Below are positions 4,376-5,348 of a stretch of 5,348 nt of DNA, piece after piece (the stretch's first letter is position 1; the number at the start of each line of letters is the position of its first letter). The notes beneath the pieces are model-generated. The model did not search any database, was not told where the DNA came from, and was given only the letters and a program-made list of their open reading frames with translations. A program made the translations under genes and the position numbers. This DNA is from an uncultured Bacillota bacterium (GTDB taxonomy: Bacteria; Bacillota; Clostridia; Peptostreptococcales; Anaerovoracaceae): contig CAMOZS010000125.1 of the NCBI GenBank assembly GCA_946631075.1, positions 1 to 5,348 on the forward strand. The letters run 5' to 3'.

Positions 4376-5139
4376 ATAAAGTGGATAGGCCTGCTTTTGC
4401 TCACCATAGCGGTCATGGCGGCGGCCACGGTCACGGCTAGCGCCCAGACCCAGCCCTAGGAAGTGTCCGATTGGGCAGCCTTTGAAGAGATCATGTCGGC
4501 CGACGGGGAGGCGGATGTCATCCTGACGGGAGACGTGAGGCAGGAACAGAGGATCGAGATCAAGGGGAACAAGACTCTGGATCTGAACGGCTGCACCTTT
4601 TCGTCAAAGAAGGATACACTCTGGCTCGCTTCCTGCCCCAGCCTTTGGAAAGCTATCAGACCTGGGCCGACATGCCCTCCGACTCGGAAGACGAGGAATT
4701 CATGAGCACCGCCATCACAGAGGACACCGTGATCTTCGCGGTCATGGCGAAGACTCTGGATGAGGCAAGCCTTGAGATCGAGCAGCCGGTCTGCGGCGAT
4801 GAGGTCGTGAAGAATGAGACCGGAAACCCGTCTCAGGCGAAAAATGCGCCAGCCGTCTATCTCAAGGCGAAGAAGCTGAAGAAAAAGAACCAGAACATCG
4901 CCCGGAAGAAGGCCATGACTGTTTCCGGAGCCCAGGGCAAGGTGACCTACAAGAAGGTCAAAGTAAATAAGAAGAAATACGCCAGGAAGTTCACGGTCAA
5001 CAAGAAGACCGGTAAGATCACCGTAAAGAAGGGCGTGAAGAAGGGTACATACAAGCTGACCGTGAAAGTCAGCGCTGCCGGAAACGGCGATTACGAAGCC
5101 GGTTCCAAAAATGTGACAGTGAAGATCAGGGTGAAGTGA
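4376..5139 (+). pseudogene. Decayed gene for a secreted repeat/beta-helix-type protein
   Basis: Three lesions are visible. First, one frame reads a fine signal peptide (KWIGLLLLTIAVMAAATVTA, then SA and a likely cleavage before QTQP), but its expected start is ATA (4376-4378), an ATG with one G-to-A change; AGGA at 4361 sits at a plausible spacing. Second, an in-frame TAG (4457-4459), one C-to-T change from CAG, interrupts after QTQP. Third, the same frame continues with WAAFEEIMSADGEADVILTG and KTLDLNGCTF, typical of the start of a secreted beta-helix-like protein, but sense moves to the -1 frame at about 4603-4624. That frame reads GYTLARFLPQPLESYQTWAD and on to a Lys-rich C-terminal domain. 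The jump from a beta-helix start to a C-terminal region suggests an internal deletion, not just a one-base slip. I infer a former extracellular or wall-associated protein, no longer made whole. Confidence 0.72.
4645..5139 (+). CDS. C-terminal open fragment of the broken secreted-protein gene, Lys-rich domain
   Basis: This is the longest open frame left in the pseudogene: 164 codons from a TTG at 4645. Later ATGs at 4672 and 4702 are alternatives, the latter behind a chance GAGGA. Residues 1-50 (ESYQTWADMPSDSEDEEF, TAITEDTVIFAVMAKT) resemble the short modules ending in a 'T-x-I-T-x-D-T-x-x-x-A' strand that occur in Firmicutes surface proteins. From about residue 70 to the end is a very basic, Lys/Thr/Val-rich beta domain with the recurring pattern KxKKLKKKNQ, TVSGAQGKVTYKKV, FTVNKKTGKITVKKG, KKGTYKLTVKVSAAGNGDYE. 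This is a common C-terminal end of secreted clostridial proteins, possibly for wall binding. No signal peptide remains in this frame, so any product would stay inside the cell. Codon use looks normal for the region, so decay is recent or the fragment is still under some constraint. Confidence 0.5.
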   Translation: MESYQTWADMPSDSEDEEFMSTAITEDTVIFAVMAKTLDEASLEIEQPVCGDEVVKNETGNPSQAKNAPAVYLKAKKLKKKNQNIARKKAMTVSGAQGKVTYKKVKVNKKKYARKFTVNKKTGKITVKKGVKKGTYKLTVKVSAAGNGDYEAGSKNVTVKIRVK

Positions 5140-5156
5140 GCGCCCTGAAAGGGCGC
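5140..5156. terminator. Perfect hairpin between convergent ends (no T-tract)
   Basis: GCGCCCT (5140-5146) pairs exactly with AGGGCGC (5150-5156) around a GAA loop. It starts at the base after the TGA of the secreted-protein remnant and faces the 3' end of the minus-strand gene at the right edge. Neither strand has a T-run after it, so it is a weak or factor-assisted terminator, or an mRNA 3'-end stabiliser. Confidence 0.5.
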
Positions 5157-5192
5157 GGAGTCGGAATGCCTGCGGGGACTTGCGGGAATGAA

Positions 5193-5348
5193 TTATTCCG
5201 GCAGGAGGATTCTGCGGATCAGAGCCTGCAGGAGTGCTTCGTCGTAAATATCCGGTTCAAAAGACCAGGTGATCTCTGAGTGTTTCACCTGTCTGCCCGG
5301 AAGTTCGTAGATTGTGAAGTTGTGGTAGTCATTCAGCCTTTTCAGGGA
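5193..5348 (-). CDS. 3' end of an unrecognised gene (runs off right edge)
   Basis: Only the last 51 codons and a TAA (5193-5195) lie in the window; the start is beyond the right edge. The visible C-terminus reads NDYHNFTIYELPGRQVKHSE, then ITWSFEPDIYDEALLQALIR and RILLPE. It is soluble in character, with aromatic residues followed by a probable amphipathic C-terminal helix (about DEALLQALIRRIL). Codons end mostly in C or G as in the neighbours, and the opposite strand is interrupted by stops, which supports real coding. I do not recognise the family. It converges with the broken secreted-protein gene, with the 5140-5156 hairpin between them. Confidence 0.6.
   Translation of the reverse strand, partial: SLKRLNDYHNFTIYELPGRQVKHSEITWSFEPDIYDEALLQALIRRILLPE

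Noticed and set aside
4114..4434. Minus-strand open frame with hydrophobic stretches opposite the FTR-like gene
   Set aside because: It covers the promoter, leader and coding region of the FTR-like gene and the signal-peptide region. Its hydrophobic runs arise from the complement of Lys/Glu-rich codons, and it has no ribosome site.
4381..4440. Short His/Gly-rich peptide (HHSGHGGGHGHG) from a GTG at 4381, suggestive of a metal-binding peptide
   Set aside because: It is the +1-frame shadow of Ala/Thr/Val codons in the signal peptide of the decayed gene, only 19 codons long, with no convincing ribosome site.
4457..4459. In-frame TAG read as pyrrolysine
   Set aside because: It lies just after a signal peptide in a gene with two other lesions, nothing in the window suggests a Pyl system, and a C-to-T change of CAG explains it simply.
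4600..4625. Programmed -1 frameshift joining the two halves of the secreted-protein gene
   Set aside because: The direction is -1, but no X-XXY-YYZ slippery heptamer or downstream stem is visible, and the gene already lacks a start codon and has an in-frame amber stop upstream.
5165..5200. Small repeats (TGCGGG twice, GGAAT/ATTCC) after the hairpin, as an attachment or repeat element
   Set aside because: The arms are 5-6 bases and imperfect, there is no neighbouring integrase or target duplication, and such short matches are expected by chance.

Overview
The window looks like chromosomal DNA from a GC-rich anaerobic Firmicute of class Clostridia, perhaps near Lachnospiraceae. This is an inference from gene families, not from a marker gene. 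The pointers are a Ser/Thr kinase of clostridial type paired with a small helix-turn-helix protein, a very short ferredoxin:thioredoxin-reductase-like protein, a zinc-ribbon/single-helix membrane protein, and a secreted protein ending in a Lys-rich repeat-like domain. Codons end mostly in G or C, and Shine-Dalgarno sites are purine-rich.

Layout. (1) 1-257, minus: 5' part of a zinc-ribbon membrane protein, cut by the left edge. (2) 258-380: its leader and likely promoter, plus a strong rho-independent terminator for the next minus-strand gene. (3) 381-818, minus: small XRE-like DNA-binding protein. (4) 869-2032, plus: protein kinase with a three-helix membrane tail, divergent from gene 3; their predicted -10 elements overlap. 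(5) 1989-2984, minus: ten-helix EamA/DMT transporter, overlapping the kinase gene tail-to-tail by 44 bp. (6) 3135-4052, plus: LysR-type regulator, divergent from the transporter across a 150-bp region holding face-to-face promoters and a LysR-box-like dyad. (7) 4067-4096: terminator of the LysR gene, overlapping the promoter of the next gene. (8) 4165-4362, plus: 65-residue FTR-catalytic-like iron-sulfur/dithiol protein. (9) 4376-5139, plus: a decayed gene for a secreted protein, with a lost start codon, an in-frame amber codon and a frame change or deletion junction. (10) 5140-5156: perfect hairpin. (11) 5193-5348, minus: 3' end of an unrecognised gene.

How the parts may work together. The HTH and kinase genes form a compact divergent pair that probably acts as one regulatory unit. 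The LysR and transporter genes form a classic regulator/target pair in which the regulator probably controls export of a metabolite. The FTR-like gene has its own promoter and may once have been co-transcribed with the now broken secreted-protein gene.

I found no RNA genes, CRISPR array, insertion sequence or phage gene. The least ordinary items are the kinase/HTH switch with a possibly leaderless regulator mRNA, the short FTR-like protein with non-plant cysteine spacing, the LysR box predicted at -65 of the transporter promoter, and the multiply broken secreted-protein gene. No clearly new biological system is evident.
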